A stretch of DNA of 64,000 nucleotides, taken from contig NZ_LVHF01000025.1 of the NCBI RefSeq assembly GCF_001650345.1, forward strand, positions 97,547-161,546, written 5' to 3'. Each line of letters opens with the position of its first letter. Positions within the stretch are counted from its first letter, which is position 1. Shown here in pieces: positions 41,253-50,933 of this stretch. Under the pieces are notes generated by a model. The model worked only from the letters and a program-made list of their open reading frames with translations, had not been told where the DNA came from and searched no databases. A program made the translations under genes and the position numbers. The DNA comes from Photobacterium jeanii (GTDB taxonomy: Bacteria; Pseudomonadota; Gammaproteobacteria; Enterobacterales; Vibrionaceae).

Positions 41253-41281
41253 TTGTAGTCAGTAAAAGTGCCACGTATAAT
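41253..41281 (+). promoter_or_regulatory. Predicted sigma70 promoter of rpsO-pnp
   Basis: TTGTAG (41253-41258), a 17-bp spacer and a perfect TATAAT (41276-41281), with a GC-rich discriminator (TCGCGGC). The rpsO leader would be about 65 nt, long enough for S15 translational autoregulation. Confidence 0.65.
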
Positions 41282-41352
41282 TCGCGGCTTGGGTGCGGCT
41301 GAATCAGAGATTGGCTGCACAAATTTTAAAATTATTGTATTAGGATAAAGTT

Positions 41353-41622
41353 ATGTCTCTGAATGCAGAAACTAAAGCAGCAATCGTTGCTGAATACGCA
41401 CAATGTGAAAACGACACTGGTTCTCCAGAGGTTCAAGTTGCTCTTCTAACAGCGCAAATTAACCACCTGCAAGGCCACTTTGCTGATCACAAACACGATC
41501 ACCACAGCCGTCGCGGTCTACTACGTATGGTTTCTCGTCGTCGTAAACTTCTAGATTACCTAAAAGGTAAAAACCTAGATCGTTACCAAGACCTAATCAA
41601 GCGTCTAGGCCTACGTCGCTAA
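41353..41622 (+). CDS. rpsO: Small ribosomal subunit protein uS15
   Basis: An 89-residue helical protein that binds 16S rRNA and bridges the subunits. Motifs: [40 protein letters not shown] and [13 protein letters not shown]. The length equals E. coli S15. It is followed by a terminator and pnp, as in E. coli, where read-through and RNase III processing link the two. Confidence 0.98.
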   Translation: MSLNAETKAAIVAEYAQCENDTGSPEVQVALLTAQINHLQGHFADHKHDHHSRRGLLRMVSRRRKLLDYLKGKNLDRYQDLIKRLGLRR

Positions 41623-41634
41623 GATTGCTTTTTA

Positions 41635-41664
41635 GAAAGGAGCCTGATGGCTCCTTTCTTTTTA
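41635..41664 (+). terminator. Rho-independent terminator after rpsO
   Basis: GAAAGGAGCC (41635-41644), TGAT and GGCTCCTTTC (41649-41658), followed by five T's. Confidence 0.85.
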
Positions 41665-41726
41665 TGGCTCTTATCTACTTTCGCGAGTGGTTAAGAAGCT
41701 AACGCGCCCAACTTACTTAATAGCAC

Positions 41727-41808
41727 GGTCGTTTTCGTCGACCATTAGGTCGCGGCTAATAACAGCGTTTTTTGTGAATATACAAAGAGAACTGTCATTA
41801 GTCGCGAT
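41727..41808 (+). promoter_or_regulatory. pnp leader stem, probable RNase III / PNPase autoregulation element
   Basis: The 17-nt arms at 41749-41765 (GTCGCGGCTAATAACAG) and 41792-41808 (CTGTCATTAGTCGCGAT) pair with two G-U pairs and one mismatch around a 26-nt loop. A smaller GGTCG/CGACC hairpin (41727-41743) precedes it. In E. coli the pnp leader forms a long stem cut by RNase III and then targeted by PNPase. The position and form match; the function is inferred. Confidence 0.6.
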
Positions 41809-41910
41809 ACGTGAAATTAACGTAAAGTGGGTTTCATCACATGACGCTTCTATCTATGTCAGATATACTTACCGACGAAATAGAAAGCGGAATATATTAA
41901 GGAAATTCAC

Positions 41911-44025
41911 GTGAATCCTATCGTAAAGACTTTCCAGTACGGTAACCACACAGTTACCATCGAAACTGGTGTTATGGCACGTCAAGCAACGTCTGCAGTA
42001 ATGGTTAGCATGGATGACACATCTGTGTTCGTATCTGTTGTTGGTAAAAAAACAGCAGTTGAAGGCCAAGACTTCTTCCCACTAACAGTTAACTACCAAG
42101 AGCGTACTTACGCTGCGGGTAAAATCCCTGGTGGTTTCTTCAAGCGTGAAGGTCGTCCATCTGAAGGCGAAACACTGACTGCGCGTCTGATTGACCGTCC
42201 AATTCGTCCGCTATTCCCAGATGATTTCAAAAACGAAGTACAAGTTATCGCAACTGTAGTTTCGGTTAACCCTGATGTTCAGCCTGATATCCCAACAATG
42301 ATTGGTACATCAGCTGCACTAGCAATCTCTGGTATCCCATTCAATGGTCCAATTGGTGCGGCACGTGTAGGTTACATCAACGATCAATTCGTACTTAACC
42401 CAAGCAACACTGAGCTAGAAGAAAGCCGTCTAGACCTAGTTGTAGCAGGTACTGAATCTGCAGTACTAATGGTTGAGTCAGAAGCTGACCGCCTAACTGA
42501 AGAGCAAATGCTACAAGCGGTAGTATTTGGTCACGACCAACAGCAAACAGTTATCAACGCAATCAACGAGTTCGCGGCAGAAGTTGCAACTCCAGCTTGG
42601 GATTGGGAAGCACCAGCAGTAAACACTGAGCTGAAAGCGCTTGTTGCTGAGAAAGCAGAAGCACAACTGTCTGAAGCTTACCAAATCACTGAGAAGATGG
42701 CGCGCTACGAGAAAGTAGGCGAAATCAAAACTAGCGTAGTTGAAGCACTACTAGCTGAAAACGAAGAGCTAGATGAGCGCGAAATCCGCGACATGCTAGG
42801 TTCTCTAGAGAAGAACGTTGTACGTAGCCGCATCATTGCTGGTAACCCACGTATCGACGGTCGTGAAAAAGACATGGTTCGTGCGCTAGACGTACGTACT
42901 GGTGTACTTCCACGTACTCACGGTTCATCTCTATTCACTCGTGGTGAAACTCAGGCGCTAGTTACAGCGACGCTTGGTACTCAACGTGATGCTCAAATCA
43001 TTGATGAGCTAACTGGTGAGCGTAAAGATCACTTCCTACTACACTACAACTTCCCTCCATACTGTGTAGGTGAAACTGGTTTTGTAGGTTCGCCTAAGCG
43101 TCGTGAAATTGGTCACGGTAAACTGGCGAAGCGCGGTATCGCAGCGGTAATGCCTTCTGTTGATGAATTCCCATACACAGTACGTGTAGTATCGGAAATC
43201 ACTGAATCTAACGGTTCATCTTCAATGGCTTCTGTATGTGGTACTTCTCTTGCTCTTATGGATGCAGGTGTGCCAATCAAAGCGTCTGTAGCGGGTATCG
43301 CTATGGGGCTTGTGAAAGAAGGCGACGATTTCGTTGTTCTTTCTGACATCCTTGGTGACGAAGACCACCTAGGTGACATGGACTTTAAAGTTGCGGGTAC
43401 TAACGACGGTATCACAGCACTTCAAATGGACATCAAGATCGAAGGTATCACGAAAGAGATCATGCAAATCGCTCTAAACCAAGCGAAAGGTGCACGTCAG
43501 CACATCCTTGGTGTTATGGACGAAGCAATCGGTACTCACCGTGACGATATCTCTGAGTTTGCTCCACGCATTCACACAATGAAGATCAACTCAGACAAGA
43601 TTAAAGACGTTATCGGTAAAGGTGGTGCAGTTATCCGTGCTCTTACTGAAGAGACTGGTACTACTATCGAGATCGAAGACGACGGTACAGTGAAGATCGC
43701 TGCGACTGACGGTAACCAAGCGAAAGAAGCTATCCGCCGCATCGAAGAAATCACAGCTGACGTTGAAGTAGGTCGTATCTACACAGGTAAAGTAATGCGT
43801 ATCGTAGACTTCGGTGCGTTCGTATCTGTGATTGGTACTAAAGAAGGTCTAGTACACATTTCTCAAATTGCTCAAGAGCGTGTAGAGAAAGTGACTGATC
43901 ACCTAGAGATGGGTCAAGAAGTTAAAGTTAAAGTTCTTGAAATCGACCGTCAAGGCCGTATCCGTCTAAGCATGAAAGAAGCTGTTGAACAAGCACCAGC
44001 TCAAGACGAACAGCCACAAGGCTAA
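41911..44025 (+). CDS. pnp: Polyribonucleotide nucleotidyltransferase (PNPase)
   Basis: A 704-residue 3'-5' phosphorolytic exoribonuclease, part of the RNA degradosome. Two RNase PH domains (about residues 1-215 and 315-540) are joined by a helical linker. The second carries the active-site stretch [22 protein letters not shown] domain ([20 protein letters not shown]) and an S1 domain ([20 protein letters not shown]) complete it. The start is GTG at 41911 with AAGGA 8 nt upstream. The gene follows rpsO and a long leader stem. Confidence 0.98.
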   Translation: MNPIVKTFQYGNHTVTIETGVMARQATSAVMVSMDDTSVFVSVVGKKTAVEGQDFFPLTVNYQERTYAAGKIPGGFFKREGRPSEGETLTARLIDRPIRPLFPDDFKNEVQVIATVVSVNPDVQPDIPTMIGTSAALAISGIPFNGPIGAARVGYINDQFVLNPSNTELEESRLDLVVAGTESAVLMVESEADRLTEEQMLQAVVFGHDQQQTVINAINEFAAEVATPAWDWEAPAVNTELKALVAEKAEAQLSEAYQITEKMARYEKVGEIKTSVVEALLAENEELDEREIRDMLGSLEKNVVRSRIIAGNPRIDGREKDMVRALDVRTGVLPRTHGSSLFTRGETQALVTATLGTQRDAQIIDELTGERKDHFLLHYNFPPYCVGETGFVGSPKRREIGHGKLAKRGIAAVMPSVDEFPYTVRVVSEITESNGSSSMASVCGTSLALMDAGVPIKASVAGIAMGLVKEGDDFVVLSDILGDEDHLGDMDFKVAGTNDGITALQMDIKIEGITKEIMQIALNQAKGARQHILGVMDEAIGTHRDDISEFAPRIHTMKINSDKIKDVIGKGGAVIRALTEETGTTIEIEDDGTVKIAATDGNQAKEAIRRIEEITADVEVGRIYTGKVMRIVDFGAFVSVIGTKEGLVHISQIAQERVEKVTDHLEMGQEVKVKVLEIDRQGRIRLSMKEAVEQAPAQDEQPQG

Positions 44026-44042
44026 GTCTGATTCTTGCTGAT

Positions 44043-44068
44043 AAAAGGGGCTTTTAAGCCCCTTTTTT
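44043..44068 (+). terminator. Rho-independent terminator after pnp
   Basis: AAAAGGGGC, TTTTAA and GCCCCTTTT, then T's. Confidence 0.85.
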
Positions 44069-44111
44069 AATGCCTGTCTTTCCCAGACTGCGAGCAAATA
44101 GACTAAGGTAA

Positions 44112-44214
44112 TACCAAACTTATTTTTATACCTGCCGCACTTTGCTTCATTGCTGTAACGGTGGCGCAATAATTTCTGCGTAATTGGTGCTACATGCGCT
44201 AACTTAGCTTGGTA
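44112..44214. repeat. Possible small MITE-like or palindromic intergenic element
   Basis: TACCAAACTTA (44112-44122) and TTAGCTTGGTA (44204-44214) are imperfect inverted ends (9 of 11 matching). With gaps, the similarity extends outward into CTAAGG and CTAAG. The 103-bp span has no ORF. Only other copies in the genome would show whether this is a mobile repeat. Confidence 0.3.
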
Positions 44215-44313
44215 TACTAAGCTTAATTACCCAAGATCAAATATTTATATAGATGCTTGCCCTGATGTTTTGATTCAAACTGGTGAGCATCCAATAATCT
44301 CAGGAGAAGGATA

Positions 44314-45237
44314 TTGATTGCCAATAGGTTAAAGCTCGCCTGTATTGCTGCTGTCATGCTGCTTTCGGGTTGTGCGACATCAACCAAGACGATGTGGACC
44401 CATCCGCCGATGGCTGTGCCGCTGCAACCAACCATCCAACAGCAGATCCAACTAGCGCGGATCGAACAATTGATGAAGCGCGATGATTTAGATAACGCCA
44501 CGCTAGCGCAGATGTATTACGAGCGAGGGTTGCTTAACGACAGTCTCGGACTGCGTGATTTAGCGCGTTTAGACTTTAACCAGTCGCTATCGCTCAAACC
44601 TGATCAGCCTGATGTGTTTAATATCCTCGGGGTGTACTTTACGCAGAGTGCGCACTTTGACGCGGCTTATGAAGCGTTTGACTCGACGCTAGAGCTCAGC
44701 ATGCTACACCCGTTTGCCCAGCGTAACCGGGGTATTGCTTTGTACTATGGTGGTCGCTTAGATCTCGCGCACGAAGATTTACTGATGCACTATCAGCAAA
44801 ATATTAATGACCCTTACCGGGTGATCTGGTTGTATTTGGTTGATCTGGAACGTACACCAGAGCAAGCGCAAGAAAAGCTACGTTTACGTTATGATGCCAG
44901 CGACAAGCAAGACTGGGGTTGGTTGATTGTTCGTATGTATTTAGCGGATATCAGCGAGAGTGATTACCTGAAAGAAATCGCTAGCGGCAGTGAAAATAAC
45001 GATCAGCTTGCAGAGCGTTTAACCGAAGGTTATTTCTATTTAGCGAAACGTTATCAGCACGAGCAAAATTATTCAGCAGCTCTGATGCTGTACAAACTGA
45101 CTTTGGCGGGCAATGTGTATGAATTTGTCGAGCACCGTTTTGCCTTGTTGGAAACGGGGCGAGTATTGAGTCAGTACCAAGCGCAACAACAAGCCATGCT
45201 GGAGGCGAAACAATCAGGGCAAGCTCAAGTTAACTAA
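44314..45237 (+). CDS. nlpI: Outer-membrane lipoprotein NlpI (TPR protein)
   Basis: A 307-residue lipoprotein. The N-terminus MIANRLKLACIAAVMLLSGC has a lipobox with Cys20. TPR repeats follow: LAQMYYERGLLNDSLGLRDL, then PDVFNILGVYFTQSAHFDAA and RNRGIALYYGGRLDLAHEDL. NlpI is a scaffold that binds the protease Prc and peptidoglycan hydrolases and tunes cell-wall turnover. The start is TTG at 44314, seven bases after AGGAG. A leader hairpin (GATGCTTGCC/GGTGAGCATC, 44252-44291) precedes it. The order pnp-nlpI is conserved. Confidence 0.95.
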   Translation: MIANRLKLACIAAVMLLSGCATSTKTMWTHPPMAVPLQPTIQQQIQLARIEQLMKRDDLDNATLAQMYYERGLLNDSLGLRDLARLDFNQSLSLKPDQPDVFNILGVYFTQSAHFDAAYEAFDSTLELSMLHPFAQRNRGIALYYGGRLDLAHEDLLMHYQQNINDPYRVIWLYLVDLERTPEQAQEKLRLRYDASDKQDWGWLIVRMYLADISESDYLKEIASGSENNDQLAERLTEGYFYLAKRYQHEQNYSAALMLYKLTLAGNVYEFVEHRFALLETGRVLSQYQAQQQAMLEAKQSGQAQVN

Positions 45238-45267
45238 GCTTATTCAGAGCAATTGTTGCCGAGAAAA

Positions 45268-45306
45268 TAAAAAAGCCGCGCTCAATCTTATTGAGCGCGG
45301 CTTTTT
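45268..45306. terminator. Bidirectional terminator between nlpI and ubiV
   Basis: AAAAAGCCGCGCTCAAT and ATTGAGCGCGGCTTTTT form a perfect 17-bp stem around CTT, between convergent genes. Confidence 0.9.
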
Positions 45307-45331
45307 AATGGGAGCTTGGCGAAAGTTGCGA

Positions 45332-46210
45332 TTAACTTTCGATGTTCAAGCCCGCAAGGTTGTGCCAGTAACCGTTACAGTGATGACCATCTTGTAATGG
45401 GTGGCGCGTCTGACCTTGTTCGTTTTGTTTGAACTCGGTGATCAAATCCAGTGTTTCTGTGCCAAGTGGACTTAGACGAACCACGTCAACAATGCCGTCC
45501 ATGGTTTTCAGGTCGTTGATCAGGTTGTAGCAGTAACCTGATTGGGTTTGAATACCATTAAGGTTGAACACACTTTGCCCTTCTTGGCTGTGCACCTGAA
45601 TGCCGGTCGGGTATTTGATACAGCAGGTTTCACAGTCGTCTTTGGCTTTGTCTTCAGCGCGCGCTGTGAAGCAGCGTGCTGAGTATGCCAGTGGTAGGTA
45701 ACCGTAGCTGAATACTTCGGTTTCAAATTTGCCACGAATACCTAGCTTTTCACAATCAACCAATACGTTCTGTAGCCATTCGCGAGAAAGCTCAACTGGC
45801 ATACACCAGCGCACCATACCTTGTTTTAAAAACAGGTTTAGGGTTTGCGCGTTGTAGCAGTTGATAGCAGGACCAACCACGAAAGGTACTTTGTTTTGGT
45901 GGGCAAGCTGGATTGCAGATACGTCGTTCGCTTCAATGATGAAATCGCCATTGTCGACGTATTTTTTCATCACATTCACTTCGCTTGGTGCTTCTAGCAG
46001 CGCCATGGTTGATAGCACCACTTGCTTGCCTGAATCAGCAATGTCTTTGGCTATATCAAACCAATGTGCTGGTTTCATTTCGCGGCGCTTAGAACAAACA
46101 CTTTCACCTAGGTAGATGATGTCGCTGTCTGACTGTTTCGCTTGTTGGTAAAAGGCTTCTACGTCGGCTTTTGGCCAAAAGTAGAGTAGTGGGCCAAGAG
46201 AGTACTTCAT
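45332..46210 (-). CDS. ubiV: O2-independent ubiquinone hydroxylase component UbiV (U32 family)
   Basis: A 292-residue U32 peptidase-like protein. The [4Fe-4S] ligands Cys39 ([13 protein letters not shown]), Cys180 ([15 protein letters not shown]), Cys193 and Cys197 ([11 protein letters not shown]) match E. coli UbiV numbering. With UbiU it forms the heterodimer that hydroxylates the ubiquinone ring without oxygen, using prephenate as oxygen donor. AAAGGAG precedes the ATG. It is the second gene of a ubiUV operon (12-nt gap). Confidence 0.95.
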   Translation of the reverse strand: MKYSLGPLLYFWPKADVEAFYQQAKQSDSDIIYLGESVCSKRREMKPAHWFDIAKDIADSGKQVVLSTMALLEAPSEVNVMKKYVDNGDFIIEANDVSAIQLAHQNKVPFVVGPAINCYNAQTLNLFLKQGMVRWCMPVELSREWLQNVLVDCEKLGIRGKFETEVFSYGYLPLAYSARCFTARAEDKAKDDCETCCIKYPTGIQVHSQEGQSVFNLNGIQTQSGYCYNLINDLKTMDGIVDVVRLSPLGTETLDLITEFKQNEQGQTRHPLQDGHHCNGYWHNLAGLNIES

Positions 46211-46222
46211 TAATTGGCTCCT

Positions 46223-47230
46223 TTATTGCCATTTACGGTGGTAAGCACCTAGGGTGGTTTGCTTACCTTCAGAAACATTACCTAAACATGCGTTCCACGC
46301 AGGCTCAACGCTGTAGCCCTCTGGGTTAGCCAAGTAGCGATCAATGGCCGCACGCCATGTGCGCGTCACTTGCTCAACGTAAGCAGGGCTACGTTGGCGG
46401 CCTTCGATTTTCACTGAAGAAATATTGGCTTTGAATAGCTCAGGCAAGATCTCTAAGGTGTTCAAGCTGGTTGGTTCTTCAAGCGCGTGGTAACGGCGGT
46501 TTTCGCCACTAATGTTTACGTCGAAACGGCCTTTACACAGGGTAGGGTAACCTGCGTTTTCACCTTTGGCGTATTGGTCGATCAGAATGTTATTCAGACG
46601 CGATTCCAAACCTTGGTCGGTTTCCTGCCAGCGAACGTACTTGGCTGGTGAACAAGCACCGACAGTGTTTGGTGACTCACCCGTCATGTAAGAAGACAGG
46701 TAACAACGACCTTCCGACATGATACATAGGCTACCAAAGGCAAATACCTCTAGCTCCATATCGGTATTACGCGCCAGTTGCTTCACTTGGTGGATCGACA
46801 GGACGCGTGGCAATACCACACGCTTCACATTGAAGTTGTTTTTGTAGAACTCAATCGCCGCGGTGTTGGTTGCTGAAGCTTGTACCGAGAGGTGAAGCTC
46901 TAAATCCGGGTATTGGGTTGCTGCGTATTCAAGCACGGCAATGTCAGCCACGATCAGCGCATCGACGCCCATAGCTGCTGCGTTATCTACCGCTTTTGTC
47001 CAGCGATTGAAACCGTCTGGGTGCGCAAATGTATTCAGGGCAACATGCAGTTTTTTGTCGTGATCACGTACATACTGCACCGCTTTTTCTAATTTACGTC
47101 CTGTAAAGTTTAAGCCGGCAAAGTGGCGGGCGTTTGTATCGTCTTTAAAGCCGATATAAACCGCATCAGCGCCATTATCGATGGCGGTCTTCAAGGCTGG
47201 AAGGTTACCAGCGGGGCAAAGCAGCTCCAT
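46223..47230 (-). CDS. ubiU: O2-independent ubiquinone hydroxylase component UbiU (U32 family)
   Basis: A 335-residue U32 protein. MELLCPAGNLPALKTAIDNG opens the chain. The four [4Fe-4S] cysteines are at 169 and 176 (FGSLCIMSEGRCYLSSYMTG), 193 (GACSPAKYVR) and 232 (TLCKGRF), identical to E. coli UbiU. I chose ATG 47230; a longer frame to 47344 adds 38 residues that do not resemble the family. It works with UbiV in anaerobic ubiquinone synthesis. In E. coli ubiT lies directly next door and divergent; here a GGDEF-EAL gene sits between them. Confidence 0.95.
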   Translation of the reverse strand: MELLCPAGNLPALKTAIDNGADAVYIGFKDDTNARHFAGLNFTGRKLEKAVQYVRDHDKKLHVALNTFAHPDGFNRWTKAVDNAAAMGVDALIVADIAVLEYAATQYPDLELHLSVQASATNTAAIEFYKNNFNVKRVVLPRVLSIHQVKQLARNTDMELEVFAFGSLCIMSEGRCYLSSYMTGESPNTVGACSPAKYVRWQETDQGLESRLNNILIDQYAKGENAGYPTLCKGRFDVNISGENRRYHALEEPTSLNTLEILPELFKANISSVKIEGRQRSPAYVEQVTRTWRAAIDRYLANPEGYSVEPAWNACLGNVSEGKQTTLGAYHRKWQ

Positions 47231-47350
47231 ATTATCTTTATCTACCAGTGCTTGATGAATAGAGGATATCAAGATAAACCTTTTATGCGCTGTTGGCATA
47301 AAAAGCGATTGCTCAATATATGTTTTCAGTTTTGATAGGAGCAAATACTA

Positions 47351-47365
47351 GGGGGCTTAGCCCCC
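47351..47365 (-). terminator. GC-rich hairpin after the GGDEF-EAL gene
   Basis: GGGGGC-TTA-GCCCCC is a perfect 6-bp stem downstream of the minus-strand GGDEF-EAL gene. No T run follows on that strand, so termination is doubtful. Confidence 0.35.
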
Positions 47366-47432
47366 GTAAGTTTTGATTTCAGGCAGGTTTTTCTTGATTT
47401 AGGACAATTTTTTGTGCTGATCTGCTGTAATT

Positions 47433-49472
47433 TTAAGCGCTGCGACGGCTGTTTTTCAGCAGCAGGGCTTCGAGTTCGTGTTTCGGTTGCGGACGGAAGA
47501 AATGGAAGCCTTGAATCGAGTCACAATTGAGGTTCGACAGCAAGGTGGCTTGCTGGTGGGTTTCGACCCCTTCAGCCACCACACTCATGTTGAGTGACTT
47601 ACCTAGATTGATGATGTTTTCAATCAAGGTAACCTGTTTAGGCACAGATTCGATGTCTTTAATAAAGGCGCGATCGACTTTAAGTTCATCAAGCGGGAAA
47701 CGTGCAAGGTACGATAGCGAAGAGTAGCCAGTACCAAAATCATCAATCGATAATGCAAAGCCGAGTTTTTTGATCGCTTTCAGCATTTGGATTGCGTGAT
47801 CACCGTCGTTCATCATTGCGCTTTCGGTTAGCTCGAACGTGATATCTGACGGATTAATGCCCGTACTCTTGCGGAGCTTGTCGATAAACTGGATCAGCTT
47901 AGGGTTGCCAAATTGCTGCGGCGATAAGTTGATCGCCACGCGCCCTTGCAGCAGCCCTTGTTTTTTCCACTCGCACACCGTGGTGAAGACTTCACGCATT
48001 ACTACGCGGCCGAGCTGCTCGATTAGGCCAGAACGCTCGGCAACCGGAATAAATTGGGCTGGACTGATATAGCCTTCAACCGGGTGTTTCCAGCGCACTA
48101 AAGCTTCCGCGCCATCGATAGAAAAGTCTTTGGCATTGACCTTTGGTTGATACCATACTTCTAACCCATTTTTTTGCAGTGCTTTTTGTAGCTCGATTTC
48201 CAGCCATAAACGCATTCGCGCTTCTTTGTTCATGCTTTCATCAAACTTCACCAAGCGGTTGCGACCACGGTTTTTGGCTTCGTACATCGCAGTGTCGGCA
48301 TTTTGTAGCAAAATGCGGGCATCGTTACCGTTCCCTGGGTAGGTAACGAGGCCAATCGAGCAAGCGATATGCTTACTAAAGTGATGAAGGTTAAACGGCT
48401 GACTGACCAGCGCGATGATCTGTTGCGAGATCAGATCACCAATTCGATCGTGCTCAGGATTTTGCAATAAGATCCCAAACTCATCGCCACCTAAGTGGCC
48501 AATAACAGCGTTTTCAGGCAGTAGTTGTCGCAAGCGCTGCGAGATCTCTTGTAGCACACGATCGCCAATGTGGTGACCTAATGAATCATTGATGTTTTTG
48601 AAGTTATCAATATCAAGGTACAGCATCACCAAAGGGGTGTTACTGGCGATCAGCTTTTCGAGTTTACGGGTGAAACCGTGACGGTTATTAAGCCCTGTTA
48701 ACGCATCGGTTTGGACTAGCTGATCGATTTGCCCTTGAGGCAGGCGGTTATCGGTTGGCGTGCGTAGCATCACCAGTTTAGCTGGAGATCCCAACATGGT
48801 GATATCGCTCAGTGATAACAAAAAGGTGGTATCTGGTGTTGCTTCCGGACCGATATAACAACGGCGCGCCTCACTGAGTGGCAATTGACTTAACTGCGCG
48901 CCCAGGAGACGTTGGGTCTGCATATCGAAAATGATGCGTCCTAGGTCTTCACCAAGGAGATCTTTAGCGGCGCCAAAGCCCAACATTTTCGCAGCGCGCT
49001 GGTTCACCGATAGCACAATGTTGTTTTCAACCACGCAGATCCCATCACTGCTGGCATCGTGGAGTTGATTTAACTGATGCTCTAACTCTTCGAGCGACTT
49101 CACTAACATCTGACGCTCAGAGGTATCAGCCGAGTGCAGCACCACGTAGTGCACTTCGTCGTTATCATTTTTTAACGGCGTAATACTAAAGTGCATCGAG
49201 GTTTCGTGGCGGTTATCGTCTAATACGACTTCGCCCTCAACGGCCTCGCCATTGAAAGCGCGCTCGTAATAGGGTGCCAGCGTTTGGTAGAAAGCCTGCC
49301 CCAGAATTTCTTTATCGCCACGGCCAACTAATTCTTCTCGGCTGTACCCGCTTAATTCGCAGTAGCGATTGTTCACCACAAGGTAGTTGTGGCTTTTATC
49401 GAGGACAGCGAAAAGGAACGGACTGTTGTCTGTTAGCAGGGGAAACCAATAAGTCAGTTGCTCTGTTGGCAT
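47433..49472 (-). CDS. PAS-GGDEF-EAL cyclic-di-GMP signalling protein
   Basis: A 679-residue cytoplasmic protein with no membrane segment. The first PAS domain covers about residues 10-120 (NSPFLFAVLDKSHNYLVVNN), a second PAS-like domain about 135-235, then GGDEF (about 250-410) and EAL (about 425-670). The cyclase motif is intact (GGDEF 328-332), but no RxxD inhibitory site precedes it. The phosphodiesterase motifs are intact too: EALVRW at 456-461, DDFGTGYSSLSYLARFPLDE and AEGVETHQQ. Both activities are therefore possible; the net direction cannot be told from sequence. The PAS domains suggest sensing of a small ligand or redox state. V. cholerae has a similar gene near prfC as I recall. 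Confidence 0.92.
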   Translation of the reverse strand: MPTEQLTYWFPLLTDNSPFLFAVLDKSHNYLVVNNRYCELSGYSREELVGRGDKEILGQAFYQTLAPYYERAFNGEAVEGEVVLDDNRHETSMHFSITPLKNDNDEVHYVVLHSADTSERQMLVKSLEELEHQLNQLHDASSDGICVVENNIVLSVNQRAAKMLGFGAAKDLLGEDLGRIIFDMQTQRLLGAQLSQLPLSEARRCYIGPEATPDTTFLLSLSDITMLGSPAKLVMLRTPTDNRLPQGQIDQLVQTDALTGLNNRHGFTRKLEKLIASNTPLVMLYLDIDNFKNINDSLGHHIGDRVLQEISQRLRQLLPENAVIGHLGGDEFGILLQNPEHDRIGDLISQQIIALVSQPFNLHHFSKHIACSIGLVTYPGNGNDARILLQNADTAMYEAKNRGRNRLVKFDESMNKEARMRLWLEIELQKALQKNGLEVWYQPKVNAKDFSIDGAEALVRWKHPVEGYISPAQFIPVAERSGLIEQLGRVVMREVFTTVCEWKKQGLLQGRVAINLSPQQFGNPKLIQFIDKLRKSTGINPSDITFELTESAMMNDGDHAIQMLKAIKKLGFALSIDDFGTGYSSLSYLARFPLDELKVDRAFIKDIESVPKQVTLIENIINLGKSLNMSVVAEGVETHQQATLLSNLNCDSIQGFHFFRPQPKHELEALLLKNSRRSA

Positions 49473-49724
49473 CGTTCTGGAGTAACCTATCTCAGTGAGG
49501 GGAAGTAAGAAGAAAGTCTATAACACAATTTTGCCTACTATACCTTGTTCGAAGGGCGAAGAGCTAAACTTTCCCGTGATAGCTCGCTTTTTTTTGACTC
49601 AAGGCATGATATTTATAAATCGGTGTGCCTACAATGAAAGCCATTTTTTGTGGGAATTTTGGATATTTCCGAGTTAATATTCCCCTTTATTTATATAACT
49701 CAGTTAGCAGAGGAAAACACATCT

Positions 49725-50246
49725 GTGATTGCTCAAATTCGTAAACACATGGTTCAACATGGTCCTGCTTTACTGCGCATACCAGCGCAAGCAATGCCAT
49801 TTGCGGTGCAAAAGAAAATGATGCTAGAAGCGTTATCGCTAGTATTTAAAGAAGCATTGGACGATGGTGACTTTGAGTTTCTAGAAGACCGCTGGTTAAA
49901 AGTTGAAGTGCGTGATCTTGGTCTGAAGTGGTATATCAGCTTCCAAGATGAAAAATTAGTGGTTTCTCAACATGTTGAGCAAGAAGATGTGAGCTTTAGT
50001 GGGGAATGCAACGATTTAGTGTTGATTGCTGCTCGTAAGGAAGACCCAGATACATTATTCTTCCAGCGTCGTCTTCGCATTGAAGGGGATACCGAATTAG
50101 GTCTGGAAGTGAAAAATCTGATGGACAGCATCGATTTAGACGCCTTGCCAGCACCACTTAAATTTTTACTGCAGCAGTCAGCGGATTTCATTCAAAAAGG
50201 AATGCAAGACGCGGCGGCTGGACAAGAGGTTGTGAATGCTCATTAG
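49725..50246 (+). CDS. ubiT: Anaerobic ubiquinone biosynthesis accessory factor UbiT (SCP2 domain)
   Basis: A 173-residue SCP2 lipid-binding protein. Motifs include HGPALLRIPAQAMPFAVQKK, ALDDGDFEFLEDRWLKVEVR and AARKEDPDTLFFQRRLRIEG, then DTELGLEVKNLMDSIDLD, matching E. coli UbiT (YhbT). It assists UbiUV in oxygen-independent ubiquinone synthesis. I chose GTG 49725 (after AGAGGA), which aligns with the E. coli start; an ATG at 49650 would add 25 unrelated residues. It overlaps the downstream GNAT gene by 11 nt, as yhbT-yhbS do in E. coli. Confidence 0.93.
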   Translation: MIAQIRKHMVQHGPALLRIPAQAMPFAVQKKMMLEALSLVFKEALDDGDFEFLEDRWLKVEVRDLGLKWYISFQDEKLVVSQHVEQEDVSFSGECNDLVLIAARKEDPDTLFFQRRLRIEGDTELGLEVKNLMDSIDLDALPAPLKFLLQQSADFIQKGMQDAAAGQEVVNAH

Positions 50247-50739
50247 AACTGAGGCGCCTGTCGACATTTTGCCTGTTGATCGTTTATTGAAAAGCGCGTT
50301 TCCGACAGAAGCGGAAGCCAAATTAGTAATGGCACTGCGTGAAAACGGCAACCGTACTTTGTCTTTGGTAGCGTGTAGCGACGAAGGCGAAGTGATCGGT
50401 CATATCTTTTTTAGCCCAGTCACCGTGGCTGGTGAAGATAACGGCTGGCAAGGTTTGGCGCCTTTGTCTGTAGCACCTGAGCACCAAGGTAAAGGTATTG
50501 GTCAGGCTCTGATGGCGGAAGCTAAAGAGACGTTGGCTGAATTGGGTTACCCGGCGGTAGTGGTATTGGGCGATCCGACTTACTATCACAAAGCGGGCTT
50601 TGCCTCGGCAGCGGAACACGGCTTAACTTGCCAGTGGGAAGTACCTGCTGATGCCTTTATGGTGCAAGAGCTGCTACCTGATACTTTGTGTAAGTTGCAA
50701 GGTCAGGTTGAGTACACCTCAGAGTTTGCTGCGCTGTAA
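50236..50739 (+). CDS. yhbS: GNAT-family N-acetyltransferase YhbS
   Basis: A 167-residue acetyltransferase. The acetyl-CoA loop is LSVAPEHQGKGIGQALMAEA, and LGYPAVVVLGDPTYYHKAGF is the characteristic C-terminal stretch of YhbS-type proteins. The substrate is unknown. It starts inside the end of ubiT, so the two are translationally coupled and probably share control. A UUCG-capped terminator follows. Confidence 0.9.
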   Translation: MLIRTEAPVDILPVDRLLKSAFPTEAEAKLVMALRENGNRTLSLVACSDEGEVIGHIFFSPVTVAGEDNGWQGLAPLSVAPEHQGKGIGQALMAEAKETLAELGYPAVVVLGDPTYYHKAGFASAAEHGLTCQWEVPADAFMVQELLPDTLCKLQGQVEYTSEFAAL

Positions 50740-50781
50740 TTCGTTTATTGAGTACGGTAATAACTCGACAGTGATGTGAAT

Positions 50782-50812
50782 ACAAAGCCACCTTCGGGTG
50801 GCTTTGTGTTAT
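50782..50812 (+). terminator. Terminator after ubiT-yhbS
   Basis: ACAAAGCCACC (50782-50792), TTCG and GGTGGCTTTGT (50797-50807) form an 11-bp stem with a C(UUCG)G tetraloop. The T tail is weak (GTT). Confidence 0.65.
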
Positions 50813-50933
50813 TCGTATCTAGCGCAATAATCTATGGGGTGGTATAGCCATAAGCTTGGTGGCTTACGCCTAATTTGATAGCATTGCCGCCCTTGTAATT
50901 TCAATCAAACCTAAATGAGTGAGACGCGTCGGC

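Noticed and set aside
47231..47432. FNR sites expected upstream of ubiU (and of ubiT at 49473-49724)
   Set aside because: No TTGAT-N4-ATCAA match with correct spacing. TTGAT and ATCAA near 47257-47277 are too far apart.
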